Source of the DNA: Cytobacillus solani
GTDB lineage: Bacteria > Bacillota > Bacilli > Bacillales > Cytobacillaceae
Length of the DNA stretch: 64,000 nucleotides
Direction of reading: 5' to 3'
Assembly (NCBI RefSeq): GCF_001420595.1
Contig: NZ_LJIX01000006.1
Coordinates: forward strand, 69,361-133,360
Positions 63,833-64,000 of this stretch are shown piece after piece. The notes below the pieces were generated by a model, which was given only the letters and a program-made list of their open reading frames with translations, was not told where the DNA came from and did no database searches. The translations under genes were made by a program, and so were the position numbers. Position 1 is the stretch's first letter. The number at the start of each line of letters is the position of its first letter.

Positions 63833-64000
63833 TTGAAAAAGAGGAATCAAGGGGTTCGTGATATTATTTATATTCATATAAATGAACGTGAACACTATAC
63901 AATTACTTATGGTATTGAGTTTGCCCAGTTTGCCCAGTCGTTGTTTGCCACGCTAAATAATCTTCTATTGCTGAAGCACCGCTATGAAGATGGGGATTTT
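63833..64000 (+). CDS. 5' part of an unidentified gene (runs off the window)
   Basis: TTG 63833, 8 nt behind GGAGG (63820-63824), opens a frame of 56 codons to the window end: MKKRNQGVRDIIYIHINERE and then HYTITYGIEFAQFAQSLFATL. No membrane segment or motif that I recognise in this part. Divergent from mgtE. Function cannot be stated. Confidence 0.6.
   Translation, partial: MKKRNQGVRDIIYIHINEREHYTITYGIEFAQFAQSLFATLNNLLLLKHRYEDGDF

Overview
The window looks like a low-GC Firmicute chromosome from the family Bacillaceae (Bacillus in the broad sense). The evidence is the Bacillus-type 5S rRNA and tRNA cluster, strong AGGAGG-type ribosome binding sites with frequent TTG/GTG starts, hairpin-plus-T terminators, and several blocks that keep Bacillus subtilis gene order: dppABCDE-ykfABCD, yclNOPQ, hutUIG and bceRS-bceAB. 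I cannot name the genus from this sequence alone.

Layout. 1-1.86 kb: the end of an rrn operon (5S) followed by 14 intact tRNA genes and two truncated tRNA 5' halves, closed by a terminator. 2-8.6 kb: bcrC (undecaprenyl-PP phosphatase), a MarR regulator with a heterodimeric ABC exporter, then two small YdcZ-type transporters flanking a Crp/Fnr regulator; the first transporter and the regulator are frameshifted. 8.9-17.4 kb: a YiiX-like papain-fold protein, a BceRS-BceAB antimicrobial-peptide sensing and detoxification module, a DUF6773/XRE pair and helD. 17.6-25.2 kb: a GntR-ABC operon, czrA/czcD zinc homeostasis, YiaA, an LtaS-type lipoteichoic acid synthase and a DUF4003 protein.

25.6-29.4 kb: a compact operon of an ATP-grasp ligase, a MurE-like ligase, an Asp/Glu racemase and a small coiled-coil protein. 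This is the best candidate here for an uncharacterised system, perhaps making a D-amino-acid-containing cell-wall or peptide product. It is followed by a 51-bp minisatellite and a frameshifted NERD/zinc-ribbon gene. 31-40 kb: a secreted coiled-coil M23 peptidase, a receiver/AraC regulator preceded by three evenly spaced palindromes, the histidine-degradation genes hutU-hutI-hutG (no hutH or hutP here) and a chemoreceptor. 40.2-43.5 kb: dsdA, an AlaX-type tRNA editing protein and DUF3870.

43.6-54 kb: the murein-peptide uptake and recycling operon dppABCDE-ykfABCD, extended by a class A beta-lactamase-fold hydrolase without a visible signal peptide. 54-58.2 kb: a Fur-controlled yclNOP/yclQ petrobactin-type siderophore importer. 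58.4-64 kb: a PPOX-class flavoprotein, a PerR-boxed Dps, a TSUP exporter, rodA, mgtE and the start of an unidentified gene.

How parts connect. BceR-type boxes precede both bcrC and bceAB, so lipid-II-cycle antibiotic defence may be jointly controlled. CzrA probably controls czcD through an operator beside it. Fur and PerR boxes mark the iron and peroxide genes. Many genes between 25 and 54 kb handle D-amino acids or murein peptides. Three copies of one structured intergenic repeat lie at about 25.3, 58.4 and 62.1 kb. All functional statements are from reading the sequence; no database search was run.
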